From: Oscillospiraceae bacterium
GTDB taxonomy: Bacteria > Bacillota > Clostridia > Oscillospirales > Acutalibacteraceae
Direction: 5' to 3'
Length of the DNA: 64,000 bases
Assembly: GCA_031268095.1 (NCBI GenBank)
Contig: JAIRXU010000060.1
Coordinates: 1 to 64,000 of the forward strand
The translations under genes and the position numbers were made by a program. Every line of letters begins with the position of its first letter. Position 1 is the first letter of the stretch. The notes under the pieces are model-generated. The model was not told the DNA's origin. It searched no databases and saw only the letters and a program-made list of their open reading frames with translations. Below, piece after piece: positions 34,694-42,627 of this stretch.

Positions 34694-35170
34694 TTATTCC
34701 TCTTCCCCCATGGATTCCATCTTTCGTCGTCCCGCCGGGGTGAGCGTCAAGATCCCGTCAGTACTGCGGATAAACCCGTACTTTGCCGAAGCGACGTCGC
34801 GCAGATTTTGCGGGAAGTCGCTCGGCAGTGCACTGTTGAGTACCCGGTACCCGGTATAGACATGGCTTGGCGTAATGGCGGTCTCGTCAAGGTAGGTTTG
34901 AAGATAATATACGATCAGCGTCGTCAGCATTACTTTGCTGGACGGCTTTTTCGCGTCGGCTAAGTCTTGCAAGGAATAGCCGTCGCAGGACTTTCCGGAG
35001 AAATCGACGCTGTCCAGGAAGACGAGGCCGTCCGCTGTGCTTGCTGTGATTCCCTGTTTCATCGCTTCGTAGAGATCCTCGAACACTTGGTCATGAAACT
35101 TGCTCGGCACCCTTTGAAGCTGCTCCTGAATATCCTGCAACCCAGCTGTTAGGTCGTTATACCGGCTCAC
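34694..35170 (-). CDS. Orphan protein with a possible C-terminal winged helix
   Basis: 158 residues from a GTG at 35170 with SD GGGAGGTGA. I do not recognise the family. The N-terminal half is helical and polar; LTTLIVYYLQTYLDE (about 82-96) looks like a buried helix rather than a membrane span; the C-terminal part (RDVASAKYGFIRSTDGILTLTPAGRRKME) resembles the recognition helix and wing of a winged-helix domain. It is expressed from a near-consensus promoter and diverges from another orphan gene at 35369. Confidence 0.7.
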   Translation of the reverse strand: MSRYNDLTAGLQDIQEQLQRVPSKFHDQVFEDLYEAMKQGITASTADGLVFLDSVDFSGKSCDGYSLQDLADAKKPSSKVMLTTLIVYYLQTYLDETAITPSHVYTGYRVLNSALPSDFPQNLRDVASAKYGFIRSTDGILTLTPAGRRKMESMGEEE

Positions 35171-35189
35171 GACATCACCTCCCTAGAAT

Positions 35190-35218
35190 AGTATACCGCA
35201 AAGGAACATCAAAGTCAA
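35190..35218 (-). promoter_or_regulatory. Sigma-A promoter of the orphan gene at 34694
   Basis: On the minus strand TTGACT (35218-35213), 17-bp spacer, TATACT (35195-35190). It is only about 20 bp before the GTG start, so the 5' leader is very short. Confidence 0.8.
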
Positions 35219-35296
35219 GAACTTTCTTGGTCATCTTGCTAAAATTCTTTTGTCTTTATGTCGAAACTTTCTGTCTTAAGAATCTGTAAAATCCTC

Positions 35297-35324
35297 TTGA
35301 CAAGCCTCTTATAATGGATATATG
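35297..35324 (+). promoter_or_regulatory. Promoter of the orphan gene at 35369
   Basis: TTGACA (35297-35302), 16-bp spacer, TATATG (35319-35324). A TATAAT also occurs at 35310-35315 but is too close to this -35. Confidence 0.6.
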
Positions 35325-35368
35325 GGAGGAATGTCCTACCAAATAAAGGGATTTGTGGAGGCTTTGTT

Positions 35369-35989
35369 ATGAATCGCATTTTGAAAAACGGGGGATTCGC
35401 CTACGACATTTTGGACCGACAGCGCATCGAACATCTTACGCGCGGCTGTCCAGACGAACCACAGGGATCTGCCATCAAGTTCAGCGCAGGGATAAGCGGC
35501 ACTTTTTCGCTTGAACACAGCGAGACTCATTTGCCCGACGACGAGCGGCGGATCGCGCTGAAAGCCGATCAGGTTCGACACGGCCGACCCGAAACGACTA
35601 TACCAGCCGCAATCGACAGCGGCCAGGCGTCTGTCCCCGTATGCGGTCCCATCGCAATGCATCTCGGGGACTTCCGGGACGGCATCCTATTTTTTGAGGC
35701 AGGAGCTACCTGCGGCATTCTGGATTCGATCCGCTTCGAGAACGAGCGCTTCCTCGGGCTGGATACATGGAAAACATTGCAGGCCGTTCATATTGACGTC
35801 CAGATTCCGCAGCGGAATATTGTCGCGCTGGAACAGCTGCTGCCGTACGACAAGAATTTGGAAACCGGGGCTGCTATGCTGAATTATCACAGCAGCAAAG
35901 CATGGTGGCGGGGTCACGTTATCGGCACCCTGCATCGTCACAGCGCCAATCAGTTTAGTCTGGAGGTAATCCTCGGATGGCGGAGCTAA
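35369..35989 (+). CDS. Orphan hypothetical protein
   Basis: 206 residues, no family recognised. SD GGAGG lies 9 bp before the ATG. The sequence is soluble and of mixed composition, with no signal peptide, membrane span or catalytic motif that I can name; WWRGHVIGTLHRHSAN near the C-terminus is the most distinctive part. Support for a real gene comes from the signals around it: promoter at 35297, good SD and a strong terminator 20 bp after the stop. Base composition is a little lower in GC than the flanking core genes, which fits acquired DNA. Confidence 0.6.
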   Translation: MNRILKNGGFAYDILDRQRIEHLTRGCPDEPQGSAIKFSAGISGTFSLEHSETHLPDDERRIALKADQVRHGRPETTIPAAIDSGQASVPVCGPIAMHLGDFRDGILFFEAGATCGILDSIRFENERFLGLDTWKTLQAVHIDVQIPQRNIVALEQLLPYDKNLETGAAMLNYHSSKAWWRGHVIGTLHRHSANQFSLEVILGWRS

Positions 35990-36008
35990 TCGCGGAAAGC
36001 GTTCTATA

Positions 36009-36055
36009 AAACCCACCGCGTCAGCGCGTGAATGCGCCGCGGTGGGTTTGTTTTT
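36009..36055 (+). terminator. Strong intrinsic terminator
   Basis: AAACCCACCGCG (36009-36020) pairs perfectly with CGCGGTGGGTTT (36038-36049), followed by GTTTTT. It may also stop the convergent kinase gene. Confidence 0.88.
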
Positions 36056-36063
36056 GGGGATTG

Positions 36064-37002
36064 CTATTCCCCCAGCTTCCCCGCCTGCCGGTCCGCAAGG
36101 TACGGCGAGCCCTCAGGAATCACGAAGCAGACGGATTTCTCCCGCAGCTCGAAGAGGCTGTCATGAACGTACTTCGTCTCTCCGTCAACGTTGACAGCCG
36201 CCAGCTTGTCGGAATGGACGCGCATCTTTTTCCCGCGAACAAAGCTCGTAAAAGGCCAGGTCAGGTGTTCGCCGCTCTTATACTTATTAATTAAAGTAAT
36301 CAGCTTCAGACGGCCAAAAATCTTCTCTACCAGGATGCAGTCCAGCCAACCGTCGTCCGGCAGCGCGCGGGGACAGCCTTTGTAGCCGCCGCCGTACCAG
36401 CGGGAATTCCCGCCCAGAGCGAAGAGGAACGATTTGGTGACCGGCGGGGCGTCGTCAATTTGGATGGTGAACGTATTGTGGAACCGGCGCAGCAGGCAGT
36501 AGACCAGTGAGGCGGTGTAAGCGAATTCGCCGCTCATCCAGGGAATTTTCTTGAAGCTGGCCTGCTTGGCGCAGACTTCCGCGTCCAGTCCCATGGAGCA
36601 TTGATTGACGGCAATTTCCCCGTCGCATTCGATCGCATCGATCCAGTGCGGCGTACCGTTGATGTGCCTGCGCACGTCCTGGAGCTCCTCCTTCTTGCCG
36701 AAGAGGCGGATGAAGTCGTTGCCGGAACCGAAGGGCACAGCGGCGATCTGCGCCTTCGGGCAGCCAAAGGCCGCGTTGACGACGCTGAAGAGGGTTCCGT
36801 CCCCGCCGCAGGCATAAAAGCGGATTTCCTCCCCGCTTTGCGCCTTCTCCCGGACGAAGGCTTCCATGGCTTCCCGCCCGACCTCGGCGTAGATTTTGTA
36901 GTCCAGCCCAGCCGACTCTGCCGCCGTCCGGATCTCCGCGCGGAGATTCTCGAGCCATTTCCCTTTTCCCGCAAAGGGGTTGATAACGAAGATATGTTGC
37001 AT
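36064..37002 (-). CDS. Diacylglycerol/lipid kinase family protein (YegS/DgkB-like)
   Basis: 312 residues. The DAG-kinase catalytic domain opens with FVINPFAGKGKW (about 5-16), then the nucleotide loop CGGDGTLFSVVNA (GGDGT 66-70) and PFGSGNDFIR. The C-terminal beta-sandwich is complete (SFLFALGGNSRWYGGGY, VNVDGE). It phosphorylates diacylglycerol or a related lipid at the inner membrane face. It is monocistronic, with its own promoter and a roughly 115-nt leader that contains a palindrome. Confidence 0.9.
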   Translation of the reverse strand: MQHIFVINPFAGKGKWLENLRAEIRTAAESAGLDYKIYAEVGREAMEAFVREKAQSGEEIRFYACGGDGTLFSVVNAAFGCPKAQIAAVPFGSGNDFIRLFGKKEELQDVRRHINGTPHWIDAIECDGEIAVNQCSMGLDAEVCAKQASFKKIPWMSGEFAYTASLVYCLLRRFHNTFTIQIDDAPPVTKSFLFALGGNSRWYGGGYKGCPRALPDDGWLDCILVEKIFGRLKLITLINKYKSGEHLTWPFTSFVRGKKMRVHSDKLAAVNVDGETKYVHDSLFELREKSVCFVIPEGSPYLADRQAGKLGE

Positions 37003-37078
37003 AGGGAACCCGCCTTTCTGCTTCTGAATAAAATTGTCCGCTCCGCAGCCAATAAGCGCTCTGCCTGTGAAAATTCAG

Positions 37079-37095
37079 GTGTTTGTGTCAAACAC
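37079..37095. repeat. Palindrome in the leader of the lipid kinase gene
   Basis: GTGTTTG, TGT, CAAACAC: perfect 7-bp arms. It lies about 25 bp downstream of the -10 of the minus-strand promoter, where a repressor could act. Confidence 0.5.
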
Positions 37096-37117
37096 ACACC
37101 CAATTTTATCAATACAT

Positions 37118-37146
37118 AGTATAATCAGAATCTGCGGCTTTGTCAA
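37118..37146 (-). promoter_or_regulatory. Sigma-A promoter of the lipid kinase gene
   Basis: On the minus strand TTGACA (37146-37141), 17-bp spacer, TATACT (37123-37118). Confidence 0.85.
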
Positions 37147-37186
37147 GTCTTTGCCGTGGAAACCACCAAAATTTCTGTTTCTTCCC

Positions 37187-37215
37187 TTGCTTTTTCTGCG
37201 CAATCGTGCTATACT
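37187..37215 (+). promoter_or_regulatory. Sigma-A promoter of the sugar catabolic operon
   Basis: TTGCTT (37187-37192), 17-bp spacer, TATACT (37210-37215), 48 bp before the GTG start at 37263. It diverges from the lipid kinase promoter. Confidence 0.78.
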
Positions 37216-37262
37216 ATAAACGCAAAACGCACCATAAACTTGAAAAAGATGGAGGAAAGACC

Positions 37263-38249
37263 GTGGGAACATCAGAGAAGATCCGCATCGCGTTTGTCGG
37301 AACCGGAGGGCGGTCGTGGACGCATATCGAGCGGCTGGCGAAGTTTGAGGACGTGGCGCTGGTGGGGTTCATGGACGTGATCCCTGAACGAGCGCGGGAG
37401 AAACAGGCTGCCGCCGGGCAGGGCAAGGTCTATCTGGACTACCTGGAAATGCTGGACGACGCGAAACCCGACGCGCTTTATGTTTGCGTCCCCCCGGGGG
37501 AACACGGGGCGCTGGAACGGGAGGCCATTGCCAGGGGAATCCATCTCTTCCTGGAAAAACCTATGGCGCTGGACATGGCGACCGCCGAGGAGTTTGGGCA
37601 GAAGATCCGCGAGAAGAATTTGATCACCTGCGTTGGGTTCCAGGACCGGTACCTGGACATCGTCGAGCAGTGCCGGACCTGGATCCAGGGGCGGGACGTC
37701 GGGCTGGTAGACGGCGCGTGGGTCGGCGGGGTGCCGGGGGTGCCGTGGTATCCGAAATACGCGACCTGCGGCGGACAAATCGTCGAGCAGAACATCCACA
37801 TTTTCGATATGGTTCGCAACCTCTTCGGCGAACCGGCGAAGGTCTACTGCGCCGGGGGCCGCGGCATCGTGAAGATACAGGGCTTCGACCTGCATGACTA
37901 CTCCAGCGCGGTGATCACCATGCAGAACGGCGTAGTTGCGACGCTCTTCACCGCTTGCTACCTCGGCGAGGGCTCGACGGACTTCCCCAACGGTCTGACC
38001 ATCCACTGCGCGGACTGCAACATCCGCTATTTCCTGCGCAACCACATCGTTTTTGAGTCCAGAGGTGAGACAATCTCCCGTCCCTGGAAGGGTGACTGGC
38101 AGACCGTGATGGAGCGCACGTTCATTGACGCGCTGAAGAGCGGCGACCCCTCCGCCATCCGCTCCCCCTATGATGACGCGCTGAAGAGCCTGCGGCTGAC
38201 GCTGGCCTGCAATGAGTCGCTGGAAACGGGACGGGTCGTGGAGCTGTAA
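37263..38249 (+). CDS. Gfo/Idh/MocA-family oxidoreductase
   Basis: 328 residues from a GTG at 37263 (SD GGAGGAAA). N-terminal Rossmann domain (RIAFVGTGGRSW, about 7-18), CVPPGEHGAL, then the family motif FLEKPMALDMATAEE with the catalytic-region EKP. The C-terminal alpha/beta domain contains GGQIVEQNIHIFDMVRNLFG, the usual His-containing active-site helix. It oxidises a sugar, polyol or inositol derivative with NAD(P). It is followed by a GPH transporter and an isomerase, making a small catabolic cluster. Confidence 0.9.
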   Translation: MGTSEKIRIAFVGTGGRSWTHIERLAKFEDVALVGFMDVIPERAREKQAAAGQGKVYLDYLEMLDDAKPDALYVCVPPGEHGALEREAIARGIHLFLEKPMALDMATAEEFGQKIREKNLITCVGFQDRYLDIVEQCRTWIQGRDVGLVDGAWVGGVPGVPWYPKYATCGGQIVEQNIHIFDMVRNLFGEPAKVYCAGGRGIVKIQGFDLHDYSSAVITMQNGVVATLFTACYLGEGSTDFPNGLTIHCADCNIRYFLRNHIVFESRGETISRPWKGDWQTVMERTFIDALKSGDPSAIRSPYDDALKSLRLTLACNESLETGRVVEL

Positions 38250-38291
38250 CCGTACAGGCCGCCGCCGTTTAGAAAGGAGCGTCATTTCCCC

Positions 38292-39811
38292 ATGGCTCAA
38301 AAATCGAACCGGAAATCCGGCATCCGCCCTTTGGAGATCGGCACGTATTCCCTGGGTTCTCTGGGGCGGGAGGTCTCCAACAACGTCGTCAATGTCTTTC
38401 TGCTGGCTTTCCTCAATATATACATGGGGCTGGACGCCATGGCCCTGACCATCGCCTTCACGGTGGTGAAGCTGCTTGACGCGGTCATCGATCCCCTGCT
38501 GGCTTCCATGGTCAACAACAGCAAACGCGGGCGCTTCGGGCGGTTCCGGCCCTGGATTGCGCTGGGCGCGGCGCTCAACTGCGGGGCGCTGATGGCGCTT
38601 TTCTGGCCGGCGGCCATCCATGCCCAGGCGGCAAAATATGTCTATTACATCAGCATGTATTTCCTCTGGGGCACGACGTTTTCCCTGGTGGACGTTCCCT
38701 TCTGGTCGATGATCCCCGCCATTGCCAACAGCACCGACGACCGCAATAAGGTCACCTCACTGGCGAAACTGATCGGCGGCTTTGGCGGCTTTGTCATCTC
38801 CTCCATCGGCACGTCGCTGCTGATTCCTCTGGTGTCGGTGCGCAAAGGCGTCGGGATCGCGCATTTCGCCCTGGGAGCCACCGCCGGAGGGATGCTGCTG
38901 TGCTTTATGCTGGTCACAGCGCTCTGCAACAAAGAAACGTACGACCTGCCCCAGAGCAATACCAAACTGCGGGATTTCTTCGCCCTCTTCCGGCGCAACG
39001 ACCAGCTGGGGGCGCTTACGCCTTGTCGTATATCCTCTTCATTTCCGCCACGACCGTGAGCCTGTTCCAGATCATTTATCTTTTCATTTATTATGGCGAC
39101 ATGGGCGGGCTGAACTACCTCAGCCAGGGGCTGGGATACACGGTATTCACCGCCGTTGCCTGCACAGGCCAGGGAATCGCGATGATGTTTTATAACCTAA
39201 TCGTCAAAAAGATTCCCCGGGAAAAGATCTACGGCGCGAATTATTTTATGGCTATCCTCGGTATGGCGGGGATGTTTGGGATCTTCTTCCTGATCAAGCC
39301 GACATATGACGGAATGGCCAACGGCGGGGCGAAGTGGCTCAACGTGATCGTCGTCGCGCTGGCCGGGGCGTTCCTGATGACTTCCAACGGCCTCAACCAG
39401 ATCGGTTCCACGGTGATGGTGGCTGACTTGGTGGACTACAACGAATGGAAGACCGGCGCGCGGGCCGACAGCCTCTTTTTTTCCGCCCAAACCCTGCTGA
39501 CCAAGGCCGCCGGGGCGATTGCGATGCTCTTCATCGGTCTTGGCATCAAAACGGCGAAGCTCCCCGCCATCACCCAAACCTGGAATGAGACCGCGAAGGC
39601 CTTCGAGTACGCCTTCGTCAGCGAGGCAGGAACCCAGATCTCTACCGGCGCGCTGGACGTCCTGCGGATTTTCATGTTCCTGGTCCCCATCCCCTTTTGC
39701 CTACTGGGTTGGTGGATTTACCACAAAAAGTACTGGCTGCACGGAGAGAAATACGAGCAGGTCAAGCGGGAAGCTGAGGAGCGGCGGAAATCGCCCGCGA
39801 ACAGCAAATGA
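38292..39811 (+). pseudogene. GPH-family sugar symporter, split by one-base deletion
   Basis: The first 239 or so codons (38292 to about 39010) encode an intact N-terminal half with the GPH loop (DAVIDPLLASMV, RGRFGRFRPW). At the GGGGG run 39008-39012 the frame shifts: the original frame soon stops at 39059, while the minus-one frame continues with YALSYILFISATTVSLFQ and five or six more membrane helices to 39811. The two parts together make a normal ~500-residue symporter. Either a recent mutation or a base missed in sequencing. SD AAAGGAG. It stands between the dehydrogenase and the isomerase genes. Confidence 0.85.
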
Positions 39812-39853
39812 TATCTGAACCGTATTGTTGTTATTGATGAAAGGACCATTGCC

Positions 39854-40660
39854 ATGTTTACTTTAACTTGCGGCGGGGGCTGGGTTCCCGGTTCCTTCGC
39901 CGAAAAAATTGCCGCTGCCGCTGCGCTGGGGTATCGCTCTGTGGAACCCCTCTGCTGGCTCGGCGAGGACCTCCGGGCCGCGCGGGACGCCTTCGACAGA
40001 ACCAGGTGCGGGATTTCCGCGATCCTGATCCAGTCGGCGGACGCGGAAACCCAGCGCCTGATCAGCAACGACCACGGCATTGTTCACGAGGACGCGCGGG
40101 ATGCTTTCGTCCGCGCCGTCGGCGAAACCTTAGCCGCCGCGCAGCTCCTGGGAACCCGGAATATTGTCGTCACCAGCGGCAACGAACGGACGGAAATGCC
40201 CGTTGTTCCCCGGGCGGTCCAGCACACCAATATCGTCGCTGCCCTGCGGGCGGCCCTGCCGGTGATCGAAGGCAGCGGCGTCACGCTGGTGCTCGAGCCG
40301 CTGAATGCGCTGGTGAACCACCAGGGGTATTTCCTCACCACCGCCGCCGAGGGCGCCGGGATCATCCGGGAGGTGAATTCCCCGCAGGTAAAGATGCTGT
40401 TCGACGTCTATCACCAGCAAATCACCGAGGGGAACCTGATCCACAACATCCGCGCCTATCGCAACGAGATCGGGCATTTTCATGTCGGCGACGTCCCCGG
40501 CCGCAACGAACCCGGCACCGGGGAGATCAACTACCGCAACGTTTTCCGGGCCATCGCTGCAACGGGCTACGATGGATTCGTCGTGTTCGAGTGCGGACTG
40601 ACAGAAGCGGTCGAAACCGTGACGGAGAAGATGTTCAGGCTGGCGGAAGGGCTGGCTTGA
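39854..40660 (+). CDS. Sugar-phosphate isomerase/epimerase, hydroxypyruvate isomerase-like
   Basis: 268 residues, AP-endonuclease-2-type TIM barrel. Metal and substrate segments: LVLEPLNALVNHQGYFL (catalytic Glu), MLFDVYHQQITEGNL, and GHFHVGDVPGRNEPGTGEINY (His, Asp, Arg, and the final Glu appears in VVFECG). This set is characteristic of the Hyi/OtnI subgroup, which isomerises hydroxypyruvate or 2-oxo-tetronate. Third gene of the sugar cluster. Confidence 0.85.
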   Translation: MFTLTCGGGWVPGSFAEKIAAAAALGYRSVEPLCWLGEDLRAARDAFDRTRCGISAILIQSADAETQRLISNDHGIVHEDARDAFVRAVGETLAAAQLLGTRNIVVTSGNERTEMPVVPRAVQHTNIVAALRAALPVIEGSGVTLVLEPLNALVNHQGYFLTTAAEGAGIIREVNSPQVKMLFDVYHQQITEGNLIHNIRAYRNEIGHFHVGDVPGRNEPGTGEINYRNVFRAIAATGYDGFVVFECGLTEAVETVTEKMFRLAEGLA

Positions 40661-40693
40661 GGTGTGTTTCTTCGTTTCCGGTTTATTTAATGG

Positions 40694-42160
40694 TCACAAC
40701 GCTATCGTTCCCGTCGCGATTCCTTCGCAAAAGGCGCGGTCGTGTTCAACAAAGACCATCGTCGGCCGGTATGTTCGGATCAGATCTTCCAGCTGCATGC
40801 GGGAGAGAATGTCAACATAATTGAGCGGTTCATCCCAAATATACAGGTGCGCCTGCTGGCTGAGGCTCCTCGCCAGCAGGACTTTTTTCTTCTGGCCGGC
40901 AGAGTAGTCGGCCATGTCCTTTTCGAACTGCGTCCGGGAGAAATCGAGTTTGCGCAAGATCGCCTTGAACAGGCTCTCATCGATCCCAAAACCCGCCGCG
41001 TAATCCCGCAGGGAACCGCGCAGGCCGCCCGTGTCCTGCGGAACATAGGAGATTGTCAGGCGCGGGGCGCGCAGCATGCTGCCGGTATAGGCGATTTCTT
41101 CGCCGCAGAGCAGCCGCAGCAGGCTGGTCTTTCCGCTGCCGTTTTTGCCTCGGAGGGCGAGCCGGTCCCCTTCCCGCACCTCCAGCCGCACTGGTCCACA
41201 TACCTGCTTGCCGCCGTAATAAAGCGACACGTCCTTCAGTTCCAGCAGCCGTCCGGCAGGGCACGGAAGAGGGTGTATCTTCAGTTCGTCGGCGGATTCG
41301 ATATTCTGGAGCAGCTGGGATTTTTCTTCTGCGGCCGCCTCCGCGCGGTGCTCTACGGCTTTGGATCGTTTCATCATCTTGGCGGCAAGGTGCCCTACCC
41401 TGCCCCGGTCGCCCGCATGACCGCCGATCTTCGTTGCCTCCAGCCGGTCGGACCAGTCCGATTTCTCCCGCGCCGTGGCTGTCAGCCGCTTGACGTCCCG
41501 CCGGAGTTTCTCGTTCTGCGCCAGCTCGTATTCGTCCCGGAGCCGTTTCTGCTCCCACCAAACAGAGAAATTTCCGGCAACGATCTCCATATCGGCCCGG
41601 TTGACCGACAGCGTGTGGTCGGTGCATTCGTCCAGCAGCGCCCGGTCGTGGGACACCAGCAGGAAGCCCCGCTTACTCCGCAGATATCGTCCCACCGCCG
41701 CCCGGGCCGGCAAGTCGAGGTGGTTCGTCGGCTCGTCAATGAGCAGAAAATTATTCTCCCGCAGGAAGAGCGCCGCCAGCAGCGCCTTGCTCTTCTCTCC
41801 GCCGGAAAGGGTCCGGAACGGGCGGTAGAGCGCTTCGGCCTCCAGCTCAAGCAGCCCCGTTTCCCGCAGAAGCTCCCATTCCTCCGCCCGGGGACAGATC
41901 TCCGCAAGGATCTCCAGGGTCAGCCGCTCTTCTTCCGGAACGGAAAAGGGAAAGTAAGAAAATGCCGTTCCAGCGGAAATGGTGCCACCCGCATCAAGTT
42001 CTCCGAGCAGCAGCCGCAGGAAAGTGGTTTTGCCCCGGCCGTTGCGCCCGGTGAACCCCAAGCGCCAGTTGGTATCGAATTGGAAGCTGACGCGTTCGAA
42101 GATATTGTCGTAACTGCCGTCATAGGCAAAGGTCAGGTTGGCGATGGTAATTTGTGACAT
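40694..42160 (-). CDS. ABC-F ATPase, Lsa/Vga-type antibiotic-resistance ribosome protection protein
   Basis: 488 residues with two ABC domains and no membrane span. Walker A motifs: FTGRNGRGKTT (about 36-46) and LRGKNGSGKTS; signatures LSGGEKSK and YSAGQKKK; Walker B LLIDEPTNHLDL and LYIWDEPLNYVDI. The charged linker between them (about 185-290) is where these proteins reach the peptidyl-transferase centre. Length and linker match the Lsa class that displaces lincosamides, streptogramin A and pleuromutilins, but housekeeping ABC-F factors are similar. The regulated leader at 42161-42477 supports a drug-inducible role. SD AAGGAGG. Confidence 0.85.
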   Translation of the reverse strand: MSQITIANLTFAYDGSYDNIFERVSFQFDTNWRLGFTGRNGRGKTTFLRLLLGELDAGGTISAGTAFSYFPFSVPEEERLTLEILAEICPRAEEWELLRETGLLELEAEALYRPFRTLSGGEKSKALLAALFLRENNFLLIDEPTNHLDLPARAAVGRYLRSKRGFLLVSHDRALLDECTDHTLSVNRADMEIVAGNFSVWWEQKRLRDEYELAQNEKLRRDVKRLTATAREKSDWSDRLEATKIGGHAGDRGRVGHLAAKMMKRSKAVEHRAEAAAEEKSQLLQNIESADELKIHPLPCPAGRLLELKDVSLYYGGKQVCGPVRLEVREGDRLALRGKNGSGKTSLLRLLCGEEIAYTGSMLRAPRLTISYVPQDTGGLRGSLRDYAAGFGIDESLFKAILRKLDFSRTQFEKDMADYSAGQKKKVLLARSLSQQAHLYIWDEPLNYVDILSRMQLEDLIRTYRPTMVFVEHDRAFCEGIATGTIAL

Positions 42161-42206
42161 AGATCCTCCTTCTGTAACCAGATCAAAGATGACAGCGAGG
42201 GAAACG

Positions 42207-42239
42207 AAAAAATCCCTCCCCGGCGTTCGCCGGAAAGGG
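42207..42239 (-). terminator. Attenuator: intrinsic terminator in the ABC-F leader
   Basis: On the minus strand CCCUUUCCGGC, GAAC loop, GCCGGGGAGGG (11 pairs, two of them G-U), then AUUUUUU. It lies about 47 nt before the ABC-F start and inside the transcript, so it must be overcome for expression. Confidence 0.85.
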
Positions 42240-42339
42240 AAGGCAATCTCGAAACAGCCGCAAAGCTACCGCCGGGTCAGGCCATGCCTCCCCCGCGTTC
42301 CCGCGCACTTTTCTGATCATCCCCCGCCGTCACCGACGG

Positions 42340-42351
42340 TTTCCGGCGAAC
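42340..42351 (-). promoter_or_regulatory. Antiterminator sequence in the ABC-F leader
   Basis: On the minus strand GUUCGCCGGAAA, perfectly complementary over 12 nt to UUUCCGGCGAAC (42236-42225), which is the 5' arm and loop of the attenuator. Pairing would prevent the terminator from forming. A competing hairpin CCGUC/GACGG lies directly downstream (about 42325-42338). Confidence 0.75.
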
Positions 42352-42477
42352 CCGGGCGGTATGGAGGCAAAACACCCCCAGCGCCCCGCCAGGCATTGGC
42401 CCGGCAAGGTCCGACAACTGGAACCGATGATCAGAATCTCACGCTTCCGCCCCGCTTTCTCAAATGTTTACGCAAGT

Positions 42478-42506
42478 AGTATAGCACAGGGACGGAAAAA
42501 GCGCAA
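42478..42506 (-). promoter_or_regulatory. Promoter of the ABC-F gene
   Basis: On the minus strand TTGCGC (42506-42501), 17-bp spacer, TATACT (42483-42478). It sets a leader of about 310 nt before the gene. The leader also has an open frame of 41 codons from about 42396 and another of 45 codons from about 42320, both with poor SDs. Confidence 0.7.
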
Positions 42507-42558
42507 GGGGGTTCCGGAATTTTCTAAAAAAATTTTTTTGTTTTTTCGTCTTTCCATC

Positions 42559-42587
42559 TAGAAATTTGCATCTACATGGTGTATAAT
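42559..42587 (+). promoter_or_regulatory. Promoter of the zinc-ribbon membrane protein operon
   Basis: TAGAAA (42559-42564), 17-bp spacer, TATAAT (42582-42587). It is divergent from the ABC-F promoter. Confidence 0.65.
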
Positions 42588-42627
42588 GAGTTCGAACTTA
42601 ACAAAAGTCAAAGGAGGATGTGTGCGG

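Noticed and set aside
42320-42396. Leader peptides in the ABC-F leader
   Set aside because: Frames of 41 and 45 codons exist, but their SDs are poor and the second runs through the terminator. I keep them as possibilities only, not as genes.
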